Origin: Thermotoga sp. Ku-13t
Lineage (GTDB): Bacteria > Thermotogota > Thermotogae > Thermotogales > DSM-5069
Length of the DNA: 64,000 bases
Reading direction: 5' to 3'
Assembly: GCF_011057685.1 (NCBI RefSeq)
Contig: NZ_LNFY01000009.1
Location: forward strand, 1 to 64,000
Part shown: positions 8,081-17,761 of the stretch, piece after piece
How positions within the stretch are numbered: the first letter of the stretch is position 1
Layout of the letters: the number at the start of each line of letters is the position of its first letter
Program-made: the position numbers and the translations under genes
The notes under the pieces: model-generated
What the model was told of the DNA's origin: nothing
Databases searched by the model: none
What the model saw: only the letters and a program-made list of their open reading frames with translations

Positions 8081-8956
8081 TCACCTCCTGATGCCACCGG
8101 CGTAGACTTTGAACAGCAGCTGCTGAGAACTTATGTAGAAGAAAATCGTCGGCAAAAGGTACAGCGTTGCCGCGGCTGCCAGCAGCGGCATGTACGCCAT
8201 CTCGGCTTCAAGGTTGGATTCTATGAAAGTCGCGAGCGTTTTATCTATGAGAAAGGTTCGCACGTAGATGATGTCCTGCCAGCCGGCGAGAAATCCAAAG
8301 ATCAGTATGGCCACCACACCGGGTTTTATGAGGGGCATCATGATCTTTGCCCAGGTCTTGAACCTCGATGCTCCATCGACGAGGGCGGACCATTCTATCT
8401 CCCAGGGTAGCAGATCGAAAAAACCTTTCATGAGCCAGACTGAGAGAGGAACTTCGAGCGCGGCACGCGCCACTATCACGTAGAAAAAGGAAAAGTACCT
8501 CAGCGCGTTGAGATTCGTCGGCATCCAGATTCTGTAAAGAAAGTAAACGCCCACGATGAGTATTGAACCGGGCAGTGCGTGCAACATGAGCATGGTAAGC
8601 AGAATGAATTTTCTGCCTCTGAACTTTATTCTGGAGATGGCATAGCCAGAGAGCGTCCCTACCAGGGTTGTGACGAGCGCCACACCGAGTGCAACTATTG
8701 CTGTGTTCAGTAAATAGAGAAAAACGTTTTCCCTCAATCCGCCCGTGATAGCGATCCTGCCCTGAAAGAGCAATTTCCAATTTCTCAACGTAAAAGTAAC
8801 CTTCGAGAAATCGAAGTTCGTCACCATCTGGTTTGCGAAGCTCGAAAGGATCAGCATGAAGAAAGCCGTCAGAACCGGAACAGACAGGGCTATCAGAACG
8901 ATCGAGTAAAGGACCTGCCTGCCTTTGCTTCGGACTTCTACATCCGTAAGGCTCAT
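8081..8956 (-). CDS. ABC importer permease, MalG-like
   Basis: Inner-membrane permease with about six helices and the coupling (EAA) motif around EIEWSALVDGASRFKTWAKI. The start ATG shares one base with the stop of the MalF-like gene. Works with the partner permease, the ATPase and the binding protein of this operon. Substrate not readable from sequence; the operon's peptidases argue for a peptide-like rather than sugar ligand despite the sugar-type family. Confidence 0.92.
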   Translation of the reverse strand: MSLTDVEVRSKGRQVLYSIVLIALSVPVLTAFFMLILSSFANQMVTNFDFSKVTFTLRNWKLLFQGRIAITGGLRENVFLYLLNTAIVALGVALVTTLVGTLSGYAISRIKFRGRKFILLTMLMLHALPGSILIVGVYFLYRIWMPTNLNALRYFSFFYVIVARAALEVPLSVWLMKGFFDLLPWEIEWSALVDGASRFKTWAKIMMPLIKPGVVAILIFGFLAGWQDIIYVRTFLIDKTLATFIESNLEAEMAYMPLLAAAATLYLLPTIFFYISSQQLLFKVYAGGIRR

Positions 8957-9900
8957 CAGATATCACCACGCGGCTCCACCATGAGTTTTCCAAAACCAAG
9001 GATCCTCAAAGTCATCAAACCGAGCAGTCCTCCAACCAGCACCAGCAGAGTCCCCGCCGCGGCTGCCAGCCCCTGGTCGAACACACCCGTGAAAGCGAGA
9101 TCGTACACGTAGAGTGCCCAGGGTGTTCCGTAAGATTTGTTCACCAGCCTCCAGCTCACCAGCAGATAGGTGTGTGCGTAAGAAGTTAGCAGGCTCAAAA
9201 GCTGCCAGGTTGTGACGTACATGATGTGCCACTTTATCTGGGGTATCAGCACCTTCCTGCAGATCTGCCAATCTGTAGCACCATCCACTCTCGCGGCGAT
9301 GACGAACTCACCGGGGATACTTTTGATCGCCGACGAGAGCACGATCATCCCGAAGCTCACACCTACCAGACCATTAACGAATATGATCACACTCCAGGGA
9401 CCGTAGGGGATGAATTCCTGACCCCAGGCGATGGGTCTGTCGATCAAACCAAGCTTCAAAAAAATCGAATTCAGCGTTCCAACACCACTACCGTGGAAGA
9501 AGTAATACCAGACCAAACCATAAACAGCGATGGGGGACATCCTGGGTAGAAGCCATATGGTACTCGCTATGGAATTTGTTTTCTTATCCACGAAGAAGGT
9601 GAGCAAGGCGAGTATCAGGCCACCGAGCACGTTCACAATCAGGGTGCAGAGAACGAACACGGCCGTCGTCAGAAAGACGGCTCTCACCGATGGATCGTTC
9701 GCGATGGCGTGGAACAGTTTCTGGTAATTGTAAAGGCCCACCAGTCTCGTCGCGTAGCGCTGTATGTTCCAGTTTCTGAGCGGCGTGAAGCTGGTGTAGA
9801 CCGTCAGGATCAGTGGGACAACGTAGAACACAACGACAACAATGAGAGCCGGGGCCAGGAAGGCCCACAGCTCCCACTTTCTCGAAAACTTTCCTTTCAT
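8956..9900 (-). CDS. ABC importer permease, MalF-like
   Basis: Permease of about 314 residues with a short basic N-terminus and six predicted helices; the EAA loop reads FVIAARVDGATDWQICRKV. I chose the ATG that overlaps the stop of the binding-protein gene (ATGA); an in-frame TTG 18 bases upstream has no spacing from its ribosome site. Second gene of the importer operon. Confidence 0.92.
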   Translation of the reverse strand: MKGKFSRKWELWAFLAPALIVVVVFYVVPLILTVYTSFTPLRNWNIQRYATRLVGLYNYQKLFHAIANDPSVRAVFLTTAVFVLCTLIVNVLGGLILALLTFFVDKKTNSIASTIWLLPRMSPIAVYGLVWYYFFHGSGVGTLNSIFLKLGLIDRPIAWGQEFIPYGPWSVIIFVNGLVGVSFGMIVLSSAIKSIPGEFVIAARVDGATDWQICRKVLIPQIKWHIMYVTTWQLLSLLTSYAHTYLLVSWRLVNKSYGTPWALYVYDLAFTGVFDQGLAAAAGTLLVLVGGLLGLMTLRILGFGKLMVEPRGDI

Positions 9901-11477
9901 TTTCCGCCGAATCTCCAATCCTTTGGAATATCGTTTATGATCTTCACGCCAGCTTTGAGATCGAGATCGGCGTTGATTTTTCCGATCGCGTAATCGATCG
10001 CTTTGGCGGGATCCATCTGACCCCTGAGTACGTAGTCAACCACTTCGGCGAAGATCGCGGAGAGCTTTGCGTACATCGGGTGCACGGGCGGGAAGTTGGT
10101 GTACTCGAGCATGTACGACACCTTCGAGAGGAACGCGGCGTTGATCGGATTGACTGTCGCTTTTACGATGCCCGCAATTTTTTCTTTCACACCTGGATCC
10201 AGATCGATCTGGAGGTTGTAGAGCTTGTCGAGCCACTCTTTGCTGGCGAGAAGCTCGGCCGAAGGCTTTCCAACCGGTAGGTGCGCGCTTATGATGCTGT
10301 GTATGGCGTTTATGTCTGGATCTGAAGCCTTCGCAACGATCAGGAACGCGAGTTCATCGTAGACAGATTTCAGGGCGCTGTATTTCGGGTTCTGCGCTCC
10401 GGCCTTCGAGCTGACCATCCACATGAACGGTTGGCTCAAAGTAACGGGTTTCTTTCCAGGTTCTCCGGCTGGGAACAGCGTGTAGTAGAACCACTGTTCG
10501 ACTTCTTCAGGCTTCAGGCCCCTCATCTGCCCAGTCTTTGGATCCGTGTAATAGTCCTTGGTTTGCCACTCGGTCCAGTACCAGGTGCCGCCGATGTCGA
10601 AGAGCGTCTTTCCATCAACGATCGCGGGATGCACCTGTTTTGCCCAGTCCCAGGCCATCATGTCGGAAGGCAGCAATTTTTCGCGTGCGAACGTCCATTC
10701 GATCGTCAGCCACTTGTATATGGCTTCTTTGTCGAACACGAGTTTCCCATCGGCTGGATCGTAGAGCTTGCTACCGAATGCGAGTATGAACTGCATCAGA
10801 TCTGGATGCGCACTGCCCCTTCTATGTATCAGGCCCCATTCGGAAGCTCCAGTTTGAACGGCTTTCTTCGCCCATTCGTAGACGTCGAACCAGGTGAACT
10901 CGCCTTTCAGGACCTTCTCGTCGAGGCCCTGCAGATCGAGTCCAACCTTCGCCGCGATGTCTTTTCTGATGTAGAACGGCCTGGCTTCGGTGTCCTGTGG
11001 TAGACCGTAGATCCTTCCTTTGTACTTGGCCACCTCGATGTGCGATGCAAAGAAATTGTTCAGAAGCTCTTTGTGTTTCTCAAGGTAGGACGTCAGATCG
11101 AGCAGGTACCCTTCCTCAGCGAGTGGCGCTATGTAGACGTACGAGTTCACTAGGAAGTCTCCCGCGGTTCCGAGCGGCTGCTTGCTCAAGAACTCCTGAT
11201 ACATCTGCGTGAAGTCGAGTTCGTAGCGGGTCTCTCTGATCGTGACCTTCACGTTGATACCATTTTTTGCCCAGATTTCGTTGATGCGCCTCGCAGCTTC
11301 AACGATACCCAGAACTCTCAGCACACTGTTGGGATCTCCGGTGCCCCAGACCGCGTAGCGTACCTCGTTGACACCGTTCTTTTCGAGCGTGCGACCCACC
11401 TGAACGATGCTGTCCTCGATACCTGCAAAGAGTAGAAGCGTCACGCCGAGCAGTGCAACCAGAAGCCACCTTCTCAC
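9897..11477 (-). CDS. ABC importer substrate-binding protein (family 1, large)
   Basis: Exported ligand-binding protein of about 526 residues, longer than usual for the family. The signal peptide is MRRWLLVALLGVTLLLFAG. The GTG chosen follows GGGAGGGG with good spacing; a TTG two codons upstream overlaps that region. First gene of the operon binding protein - two permeases - ATPase - C26 hydrolase - M55 aminopeptidase. Ligand unknown; the context favours a gamma-glutamyl or D-amino-acid-containing peptide or amide. Confidence 0.9.
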   Translation of the reverse strand: MRRWLLVALLGVTLLLFAGIEDSIVQVGRTLEKNGVNEVRYAVWGTGDPNSVLRVLGIVEAARRINEIWAKNGINVKVTIRETRYELDFTQMYQEFLSKQPLGTAGDFLVNSYVYIAPLAEEGYLLDLTSYLEKHKELLNNFFASHIEVAKYKGRIYGLPQDTEARPFYIRKDIAAKVGLDLQGLDEKVLKGEFTWFDVYEWAKKAVQTGASEWGLIHRRGSAHPDLMQFILAFGSKLYDPADGKLVFDKEAIYKWLTIEWTFAREKLLPSDMMAWDWAKQVHPAIVDGKTLFDIGGTWYWTEWQTKDYYTDPKTGQMRGLKPEEVEQWFYYTLFPAGEPGKKPVTLSQPFMWMVSSKAGAQNPKYSALKSVYDELAFLIVAKASDPDINAIHSIISAHLPVGKPSAELLASKEWLDKLYNLQIDLDPGVKEKIAGIVKATVNPINAAFLSKVSYMLEYTNFPPVHPMYAKLSAIFAEVVDYVLRGQMDPAKAIDYAIGKINADLDLKAGVKIINDIPKDWRFGGK

Positions 11478-11686
11478 ACACAACCCCTCCCTTCAGGAGT
11501 AGAATGGATATGAAAGATAAAACCAGATTCGAGAACTTTAAACATTTCTTGATCTGAACAAAGATTCACCCACCAGCACCATCAGGTACTTCTTGAAGCC
11601 GGAAAAGGGCTATAATAACTATAGCAAAAGTTACAAAAGGCGTCAATGTATTACGAAAAGTTTCAAAAGATTGCGAAAAACTGTGG
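11478..11686. promoter_or_regulatory. Divergent control region with repeats
   Basis: This 0.2-kb gap separates two divergent operons of the presumed peptide-catabolism island. TATAAT at 11611-11616 sits inside a short inverted repeat (CTATA ... TATAG, 11610-11624), with no clear -35 box. Two similar blocks, AAAAGTTACAAAAGG (11626-11640) and AAAAGTTTCAAAAGA (11656-11670), repeat 30 bp apart between that box and the rightward gene and could be tandem operator half-sites. No regulator gene lies nearby. Confidence 0.45.
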
Positions 11687-12565
11687 GTGGCAACTTTGGT
11701 CAAAGGTGTGGGCATAAACATCGACACACGACGTTTATCAGGTTCCCACGAAATTCTCAGGACAGAACTTGAGAAATTCCAGCGTTTTGGGTTTGATTAC
11801 GCAGAGATACCTCCTGCGGGTCTTGACGTGATCCTCGATGGCAAGATCGTTTCAAAGCGACTCGACCCCATCCTGCAGATCCTCAAAAGTTGCAGTCTGA
11901 AGTTCACAGTCCACGGTCCTGATCCGGTGAATCTCTCGTCAAACAGAGAAGAAGATTTTTCGATCGTGTTAGCCACCATAGATTTTGCCTCCTTCGTGGG
12001 TGCGGAAAGCGTGGTTTACCACTGTGGCTGGCTTGGTGAAGATCGAGAGAAAAAGGATAGAGAGATAGAAAATCTCAAAAAACTCTGTGATAAGCTTGAG
12101 AAGATGCGCGTGATTCTCGTTGTGGAAAACACCAGGCAAACGATCGAGCAGACGCTCGAAATCGTTCAGGCCGTAAATCATCCGAACGTGAGACTTTTGA
12201 TTGACGTGGGACATTTGTTCTTGAGGCTGAGAGGGAATGAGAAAGAATTTCTAAGACAGATTTCCCTCGGTCTTCCTCACGCCTTCGAGCTTCACGTGCA
12301 CGACAACTTCGGCAAGCCTGAGGAAGACTACGAGCCCATGATGGCATCATCATTGTTCGCTTACCTCTATGGAGTGGGGGACCTGCATTTGCCCATTGGT
12401 TATGGGAGAATACCTTTCGAAGAGCTTTTCAAGCTGGTCCGCGAGGAATTCGATGGCATCGTCGTGCTCGAAATAAACGATATGAACCGGTTCGAGAAGG
12501 ATATTCCTGAGAGCCTGGAAAAGCTGAGAACCTTGTCGACCGCTGGAGGTGTTGGACATGCTTGA
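11687..12565 (+). CDS. Sugar phosphate isomerase/epimerase-like TIM-barrel protein
   Basis: Protein of about 290 residues of the xylose isomerase-like (AP endonuclease 2) superfamily. Candidate metal and catalytic positions appear in VVENTRQ, LLIDVGHLFL, FELHVHDNFG and VVLEIND. The exact reaction cannot be read. The start is uncertain: GTG at the given position, TTG three codons later (after GGGTGG), or a GTG further in. It opens the rightward operon and overlaps the transglutaminase-like gene by 8 bp. Confidence 0.8.
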   Translation: MATLVKGVGINIDTRRLSGSHEILRTELEKFQRFGFDYAEIPPAGLDVILDGKIVSKRLDPILQILKSCSLKFTVHGPDPVNLSSNREEDFSIVLATIDFASFVGAESVVYHCGWLGEDREKKDREIENLKKLCDKLEKMRVILVVENTRQTIEQTLEIVQAVNHPNVRLLIDVGHLFLRLRGNEKEFLRQISLGLPHAFELHVHDNFGKPEEDYEPMMASSLFAYLYGVGDLHLPIGYGRIPFEELFKLVREEFDGIVVLEINDMNRFEKDIPESLEKLRTLSTAGGVGHA

Positions 12566-13880
12566 GTTCCTCATGTGTGGTTTACCTGAGAACGTTCGAC
12601 GTGCAGAGGAAATGGGCGATTGGGAAAACGCCATAAGCCTGATTGACAGATGGCTGAGGGACACACGCGTCAATGAGGTGCAGAGGCGACGTCTCGAATA
12701 CGAAAAGTTCAGGATCAGGAGGTTGCTCGCAGCGCATCCGTACGATGAAGCGGAAGCTTTAGAAAAAGCACAAGAGATGATTCGGGATTTCGATTACGAT
12801 GAATTTTACAGGCTCATAGACGAAGGTTGCGTCGATTTCATCCTCGTCAACAAGAGAAAGAGATTCTTCGAAAGATTCGTTCAGAACATTGCCTTCGCCC
12901 GGCCGGAATACAAGTCGAGGATATTGATCGATCCCGAAGAGGAAAAGAACAGACAGCTGATCGAGGAGAGGATAAAGGCGCTCGCCCACGGTTCAGCCCC
13001 GAAGAGTTACAGGGTACGAATAAAGTTGAAAGCAACGCTGGATTGGCCAGAAGATTATTTCAGAGTCTGGCTGCCCTTTCCAAAGGAAGGCTTTCAGATA
13101 GAAGATGTGAAGTTGCTGTACGTGAGCGAGGAGAACTACTTTCTGGCCGACAACGATGTTCCTCAGAGAACCATCTTCTTCGAAGGTACGAGTAGAGAGT
13201 ACATCGTCGAGTTCGGATACACTGTTCGCGAATGGATCAACAGGGTCGATCCTTCAAAGGTTCAGGAGTGCGATGTGGAGGATTTTCTTGGAGAGGAACC
13301 TCCTCACATAGTCTTCACACCGTACATCAGATACCTGACTCTCAAGATCATCGGTGACGAAAAGAACCCTTATTTGAAGGCCAAGCGCATCTACGACTGG
13401 ATCACGAGCAGGGTGAGATACTGCTACGTCAGGCCTTACGCGACTTATGAGAACATATCGCAGTACGTGGCTGAAAACCTCAAAGGTGATTGCGGCTTTC
13501 AAGCGCTGCTCTTCATAACGATGTGCAGGATCGCAGGTGTTCCTGCGAGGTGGCAGTCTGGCTGGTACGTCACACCGTACTTCGTATCGCCACACGATTG
13601 GGCGCTGTTCTACGTCAAACCGTACGGCTGGCTTCCTGCCGATCTTTCTTTCGGTGGGGCAAGGAGGCACAATGAGAAACTGCGCAGCTTCTATTTTGGA
13701 AACCTGGACGGCTTCAGGATGGTCGCGAATGATGATTTCATGAAACAATTCACTCCTGAACCAAAGTTCTACAGGGAAAATCCCACGGACAACCAACTCG
13801 GCGAGGCCGAAACACATAGCAAGAAGATTGGTCTGGAAACTCACATAAGCGTGGTACAGTTCGAAGGCTGGGAGGTCTGA
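12558..13880 (+). CDS. Transglutaminase-like cysteine protease/hydrolase
   Basis: About 440 residues: an N-terminal helical region, a beta-rich middle, and a C-terminal transglutaminase core with the triad Cys in LKGDCGFQALLF, His in SPHDWALFYV and Asp in LPADLSFG. Bacterial members usually act as proteases or amidases on peptides or peptidoglycan stem peptides. No signal peptide is visible, which points to a cytoplasmic role on imported material. The ATG chosen sits 8 bases after GGAGGTG. Flanked by the TIM-barrel gene and the dipeptide epimerase in one operon. Confidence 0.85.
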   Translation: MLEFLMCGLPENVRRAEEMGDWENAISLIDRWLRDTRVNEVQRRRLEYEKFRIRRLLAAHPYDEAEALEKAQEMIRDFDYDEFYRLIDEGCVDFILVNKRKRFFERFVQNIAFARPEYKSRILIDPEEEKNRQLIEERIKALAHGSAPKSYRVRIKLKATLDWPEDYFRVWLPFPKEGFQIEDVKLLYVSEENYFLADNDVPQRTIFFEGTSREYIVEFGYTVREWINRVDPSKVQECDVEDFLGEEPPHIVFTPYIRYLTLKIIGDEKNPYLKAKRIYDWITSRVRYCYVRPYATYENISQYVAENLKGDCGFQALLFITMCRIAGVPARWQSGWYVTPYFVSPHDWALFYVKPYGWLPADLSFGGARRHNEKLRSFYFGNLDGFRMVANDDFMKQFTPEPKFYRENPTDNQLGEAETHSKKIGLETHISVVQFEGWEV

Positions 13881-13883
13881 ACG

Positions 13884-14921
13884 GTGGGAAAGATAAAAGA
13901 TGTTCGGCTCACATTGAAAAAATACGTTTATCACAAACTGTTCCACATCACAGGAAGCATATCTTCCGAGGCGAGCAACGTCGAAGTTGAACTGTTTCTG
14001 GACAGTGGTGTTGTGGGAAAAGGCGAGGCATCCCCATCCTTCAGGGTCAACGGTGAAAGGGTCGAAATGCTCCTGGCGATGGAAAACTTTTTGAAAGAGA
14101 GCTTGGTGGGCCTCGATGTGCGCAACTACGCGAAGATCTTCGAGATCACCGACAAACTTCTGGCAACTCCGAGTTTGAAAGCCGCCGTTCAATTTGCCAC
14201 GCTCGATGCTCTCTGCGAAGAACTCAGTGTATCGGTGGCAGAGTTCCTCGGAGGGGTGAAGGAAGAGATCGAGACCGATAAGACTGTGGGTATAGACACC
14301 TTGGAAAACAGGGTGAAAGACGCCGAAAAGATTTTCAAGGAAGGTTTCAGAACGATCAAGATCAAGGTGGGTGAAAACCTCAAAGAAGACATCGAGGCGA
14401 TGCTCGAGATCGCAAAGGTAGCTAAGGGGGCGAAGTTCATAGTCGATGCGAACATGGGTTACACACCGAAGCAGGCGATCGAGTTCGCGAACGTCGTGTA
14501 CCACGGCGGTGTGGACATAGCCGTTTACGAACAGCCCGTGGTTTGGCATGACGTTGAGGGGCTCAGGTTCGTCAGGTTCCACTCTCCGTTCCCGGTGGCA
14601 GCGGACGAATCTGCGAAACGAAAGTACGATGTGCTGAAACTGATAAAGGAAGAAGCGGTGGATTACATCAACATAAAGCTCATGAAGAGTGGTCTGAGCG
14701 ACGCCATGGCTATAGTGGAGCTTGCGAGAGCTTCCAATTTAAAGTTGATGATCGGTTGCATGGCTGAATCGAGTCTTGGGATCAACCAGAGCGTCCAGTT
14801 CGCGCTCGGTACGGGCGCGTTCGACTTTCACGATCTGGACAGCCATCTGTTGCTCAACGAACCTTCGTTCAGAGGAAAGTTCGTTCAGGAAGGTCCGAAG
14901 ATGAAGCTGACACGGAGGTGA
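13884..14921 (+). CDS. Dipeptide epimerase, enolase superfamily (L-Ala-D/L-Glu epimerase type)
   Basis: Converts the D-residue of an imported dipeptide to L by proton transfer, as the T. maritima and E. coli enzymes do for L-Ala-D-Glu. Visible signatures: the KxK base in TIKIKVG, metal ligands in FIVDANMGY, YEQPV and VAADES, the lysine of NIKLMKSG, and the C-terminal DxD (DFHDLDSHLLL) that marks dipeptide epimerases. GTG start three bases after the previous stop. It links this operon to murein or glutamyl peptide catabolism. Confidence 0.9.
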   Translation: MGKIKDVRLTLKKYVYHKLFHITGSISSEASNVEVELFLDSGVVGKGEASPSFRVNGERVEMLLAMENFLKESLVGLDVRNYAKIFEITDKLLATPSLKAAVQFATLDALCEELSVSVAEFLGGVKEEIETDKTVGIDTLENRVKDAEKIFKEGFRTIKIKVGENLKEDIEAMLEIAKVAKGAKFIVDANMGYTPKQAIEFANVVYHGGVDIAVYEQPVVWHDVEGLRFVRFHSPFPVAADESAKRKYDVLKLIKEEAVDYINIKLMKSGLSDAMAIVELARASNLKLMIGCMAESSLGINQSVQFALGTGAFDFHDLDSHLLLNEPSFRGKFVQEGPKMKLTRR

Positions 14922-16267
14922 TCGAGATAAAGATAAAGGATCTGGTCGGGCTCTACGCTCGGAGAAAACTCAGACCGAAGGAGTTCGTCGAGGAATGTTT
15001 CAAAAAGATAGAAGCGCAGAAACACTTGGGGGCTTTCATAAGTCTCGACTACGAAGGTGCCATGAGGACGGCAGAATCTCTGGAAAACTCGTTCAGGAAC
15101 GAAGAGAACCTCCCTCCACTCTACGGAGTACCCATCGCGGTCAAGGACCTGATCGACGTTGCCAATCTGAAGACCACGGCGGGAAGCTTGTTCTTCAAAG
15201 ACAACATTGCGAAAGAAGATGCGTTCGTGGTGCAGCAGCTCAAGAAGGCCGGTGCCATAATCGTTGGGAAGACGAACCTTCACGAGATCGCGCTCGGTGT
15301 GACGAACAACAACCCGCATTTTGGTCCGTGCAGAAATCCACACGATCCGAGCAGGATCTCCGGTGGTTCTTCCGGTGGATCTGCAGTCGCCGTCGCCACG
15401 GACATGGTCGTGACGGCCCTCGGAACGGACACCGGCGGTTCGATACGCATTCCCGCCGCGCTGTGTGGAGTTGTTGGGTTGAAACCTACCTACGGAAGGG
15501 TGAGTGTGAGGGGTGTTCTTCCCCTGTCGTGGCACCTGGACCACGTGGGACCTCTGGCCAGCTGCGTCGAAGATGCCTGGATTGTGCTGAAGGTGATCTC
15601 CAGGTATGACGAGGAAGATCCCTTCTCGCTGAAAGCACCCCTCAGAGAACCAGATTTTGAGAGGTTCCCTGAGGGAATAAAGGTTCTCAAACCTGTGGGT
15701 GAATTCATTTCTAGGGCCGATGAGAGGATTCTGAACCTCGTCGACGAGGCGGCCCGCGTGCTGGAAAAACTCGGAGCCGTCGTGGAAGAAAGATACATCG
15801 AATGGTTGAAGGATGCCGCGGCGGCCAACGGTTTGATCACGCAAACGGAAGCGGCAGCATTCCACAGAGAAAGGTTGAAAGAGCATCCAGAACTGTTCGG
15901 GGAAGATGTCAGACAGAGGTTGATGGAAGGAGCCTCCACGAGTGGAGCAGATTACGCGCTGGCAAGGAGAGTTCAAACGATCGTTAAGCACAGCTTCAGG
16001 GAATTGTTCAAAGAATACGATCTTTTGATCCTACCAACGGTGCCCATCGTCGCACCTCCCATTCAGGGAGAAGGCGCGGTCGAAATGGCAAGAAAGCTCA
16101 CTCGTTTTACCGCTGAGTTCAACATCTCTGGCTTGCCCGCGCTGAACTTGCCGTTCGGTCGTGTTGATGGTTTACCAGCCGGAGTGCAGTTCGTCACGAA
16201 ATGGTGGAGGGAGGATCTGCTGGTCCAGGTTGCCCACGCAGTCGAGAGGACCGTGAACGTCGGTTGA
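14918..16267 (+). CDS. Amidase signature-family hydrolase (GatA-like)
   Basis: Serine amidohydrolase of 449 residues with the full Ser-cisSer-Lys triad: Lys in PIAVKDLID, cis-Ser in SGGSSGGSA and nucleophile Ser in DTGGSIRIP. It is not a clear GatA, as no gatB or gatC is present; a catabolic amide hydrolase fits better. The start is awkward: GTG within GGAGGTGA, which itself overlaps the stop of the epimerase gene; an unusual start just downstream cannot be excluded. Last gene of the rightward operon. Confidence 0.88.
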   Translation: MIEIKIKDLVGLYARRKLRPKEFVEECFKKIEAQKHLGAFISLDYEGAMRTAESLENSFRNEENLPPLYGVPIAVKDLIDVANLKTTAGSLFFKDNIAKEDAFVVQQLKKAGAIIVGKTNLHEIALGVTNNNPHFGPCRNPHDPSRISGGSSGGSAVAVATDMVVTALGTDTGGSIRIPAALCGVVGLKPTYGRVSVRGVLPLSWHLDHVGPLASCVEDAWIVLKVISRYDEEDPFSLKAPLREPDFERFPEGIKVLKPVGEFISRADERILNLVDEAARVLEKLGAVVEERYIEWLKDAAAANGLITQTEAAAFHRERLKEHPELFGEDVRQRLMEGASTSGADYALARRVQTIVKHSFRELFKEYDLLILPTVPIVAPPIQGEGAVEMARKLTRFTAEFNISGLPALNLPFGRVDGLPAGVQFVTKWWREDLLVQVAHAVERTVNVG

Positions 16268-16320
16268 GTGTCTCGATTGGAATGTTGAAATGGACTTAAA
16301 TTTAATGAGCCGAAAGATTC

Positions 16321-16350
16321 TTGACACAACATTGCAATCCTTGCTAAGAT
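16321..16350 (+). promoter_or_regulatory. Promoter of the second CUT1 importer operon
   Basis: TTGACA (16321-16326) and TAAGAT (16345-16350) with an 18-base spacer lie 130 bp upstream of the binding-protein gene. The rest of the 212-bp gap shows no clear terminator or RNA gene. Confidence 0.5.
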
Positions 16351-16479
16351 TTACACAAGATGAGTTGACTAACCACCGAATCTGCCTTGCTCGCTTGAAT
16401 CGCCACGACTCGGTTTGAAAAAGCTTTAAGGATTCTTTTGTGAATTGCTCGCTGTTCATATATTGAAGGAGGTGTTCTT

Positions 16480-17718
16480 ATGAGAAAGTGGTTACTGGTG
16501 GCACTCGTACTCTTGATGGTGGTATCTGTCCTCGGAAAGGTTAAGATCGTGTACTGGCAGTACTACTTCGAAACCAAAGTCAAGGCCATAGATGAACTTA
16601 TCAAAGAATTTCAAAAGCTCTATCCAGACATCGAGATTGAGCACGTCACGTTCCCGTACGAAACGTTCAACGAAAAGGTTGCCGCCTCTGTTCCCGCAGG
16701 AACAGGGCCGGATGTTGTGAACCTTTACTACGGCTGGATCCCGAAGTACGTGACTTCTGGTTATCTGCAACCACTTCCGAAAAGCGATTTTTCAGATCAA
16801 TATTTCGAAGAGAATTTCTTCCCATTCGTGGCAAAAGGAGTCGAGTTTTTGGGCGAACGGTACGCTGTACCGATTGCTGTAAGGAGTCTAGCACTCTTTT
16901 GGAACAAAGATCTCTTCAAGCAAGCGGGTCTGGATCCGGAGAAACCTCCAAGGACGCTCCAGGAACTCGTTGAAATCGCAAAGAAACTGACTAAGTATGA
17001 CAAACAGGGCAACATAGTCCAGGCCGGCCTTGCAACGCAACCTTCTGGCCAGGGCCACCACTGGATAAGGGAAGTGCTGGTCAGGCAGTTCGGCGGTCAA
17101 CCCTACAGTGATGATTACAGGAAGGTGCTTTACCAAAACGCTCCTGAGGCGCTCAAGTTCTACACAGATCTGATCACCGTTCACAAGGTCGGATACCCTG
17201 GCTTCATGAACGACGATATCACGGCGTTCGTGTCTTCATCAGCAGCGATGAACATCGATGGTTCTTTCCGAATAGCGGCCCTTAAGAAAGCAGGCTTGAA
17301 TTTCGGTGTGGCTGAACTTCCTGAGCATAACGGAATAAAGTCCAACTTCGCATCTTTCTGGGCGAACGCAATAACAAAGAATGCCACGGGTCCCAAGCTC
17401 GATGCGGCGATCAAGTTCATAAAGTTCTTGGCGAGCGAAAAAGTCATGGAATTCTGGCTCGATGCGGTTGGAGAACTTCCGGCCAATCCCAAGGTTGCTC
17501 AAAAATACTACAATGATCCCATCTATGGCCCGTTCTTGAAGGGTCTCGAGTATGCCCACGCGACTTTCTTCGTTGACGAGAAAGAGCAGAGACAGGTCAT
17601 CATGGATGCGGTTGACAAAGTCTGGTTGAAAGGAGTTCCACCTGAGCAGGCTTTCAGAGAAGCGGCGGAGATAGAGCAAAGACTTCTGGATGAATTCTGG
17701 AAGAACGTAGGTAAGTGA
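16480..17718 (+). CDS. ABC importer substrate-binding protein, family 1
   Basis: Exported binding protein of 412 residues with signal peptide MRKWLLVALVLLMVVSVLG after the strong site GAAGGAGG. The mature part shows the family pattern KIVYWQYYF, FQKLYPDIEIEH, GTGPDVVNLYYGW and GERYAVPIAVRSLALFWNKD. First gene of an operon with two permeases and an amidohydrolase. Ligand unknown. Confidence 0.92.
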   Translation: MRKWLLVALVLLMVVSVLGKVKIVYWQYYFETKVKAIDELIKEFQKLYPDIEIEHVTFPYETFNEKVAASVPAGTGPDVVNLYYGWIPKYVTSGYLQPLPKSDFSDQYFEENFFPFVAKGVEFLGERYAVPIAVRSLALFWNKDLFKQAGLDPEKPPRTLQELVEIAKKLTKYDKQGNIVQAGLATQPSGQGHHWIREVLVRQFGGQPYSDDYRKVLYQNAPEALKFYTDLITVHKVGYPGFMNDDITAFVSSSAAMNIDGSFRIAALKKAGLNFGVAELPEHNGIKSNFASFWANAITKNATGPKLDAAIKFIKFLASEKVMEFWLDAVGELPANPKVAQKYYNDPIYGPFLKGLEYAHATFFVDEKEQRQVIMDAVDKVWLKGVPPEQAFREAAEIEQRLLDEFWKNVGK

Positions 17719-17761
17719 AAGCTGGGCACGGTCTACGCCGTGCCCGTTCGGGGTGAAAGCA

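Noticed and set aside
14918-16267. GatA subunit of tRNA amidotransferase
   Set aside because: No gatB or gatC nearby and the operon is catabolic; kept as a general amidase.
16268-16479. Small RNA or tRNA in the gap before the second importer
   Set aside because: No cloverleaf or terminator; a plain promoter explains the region.
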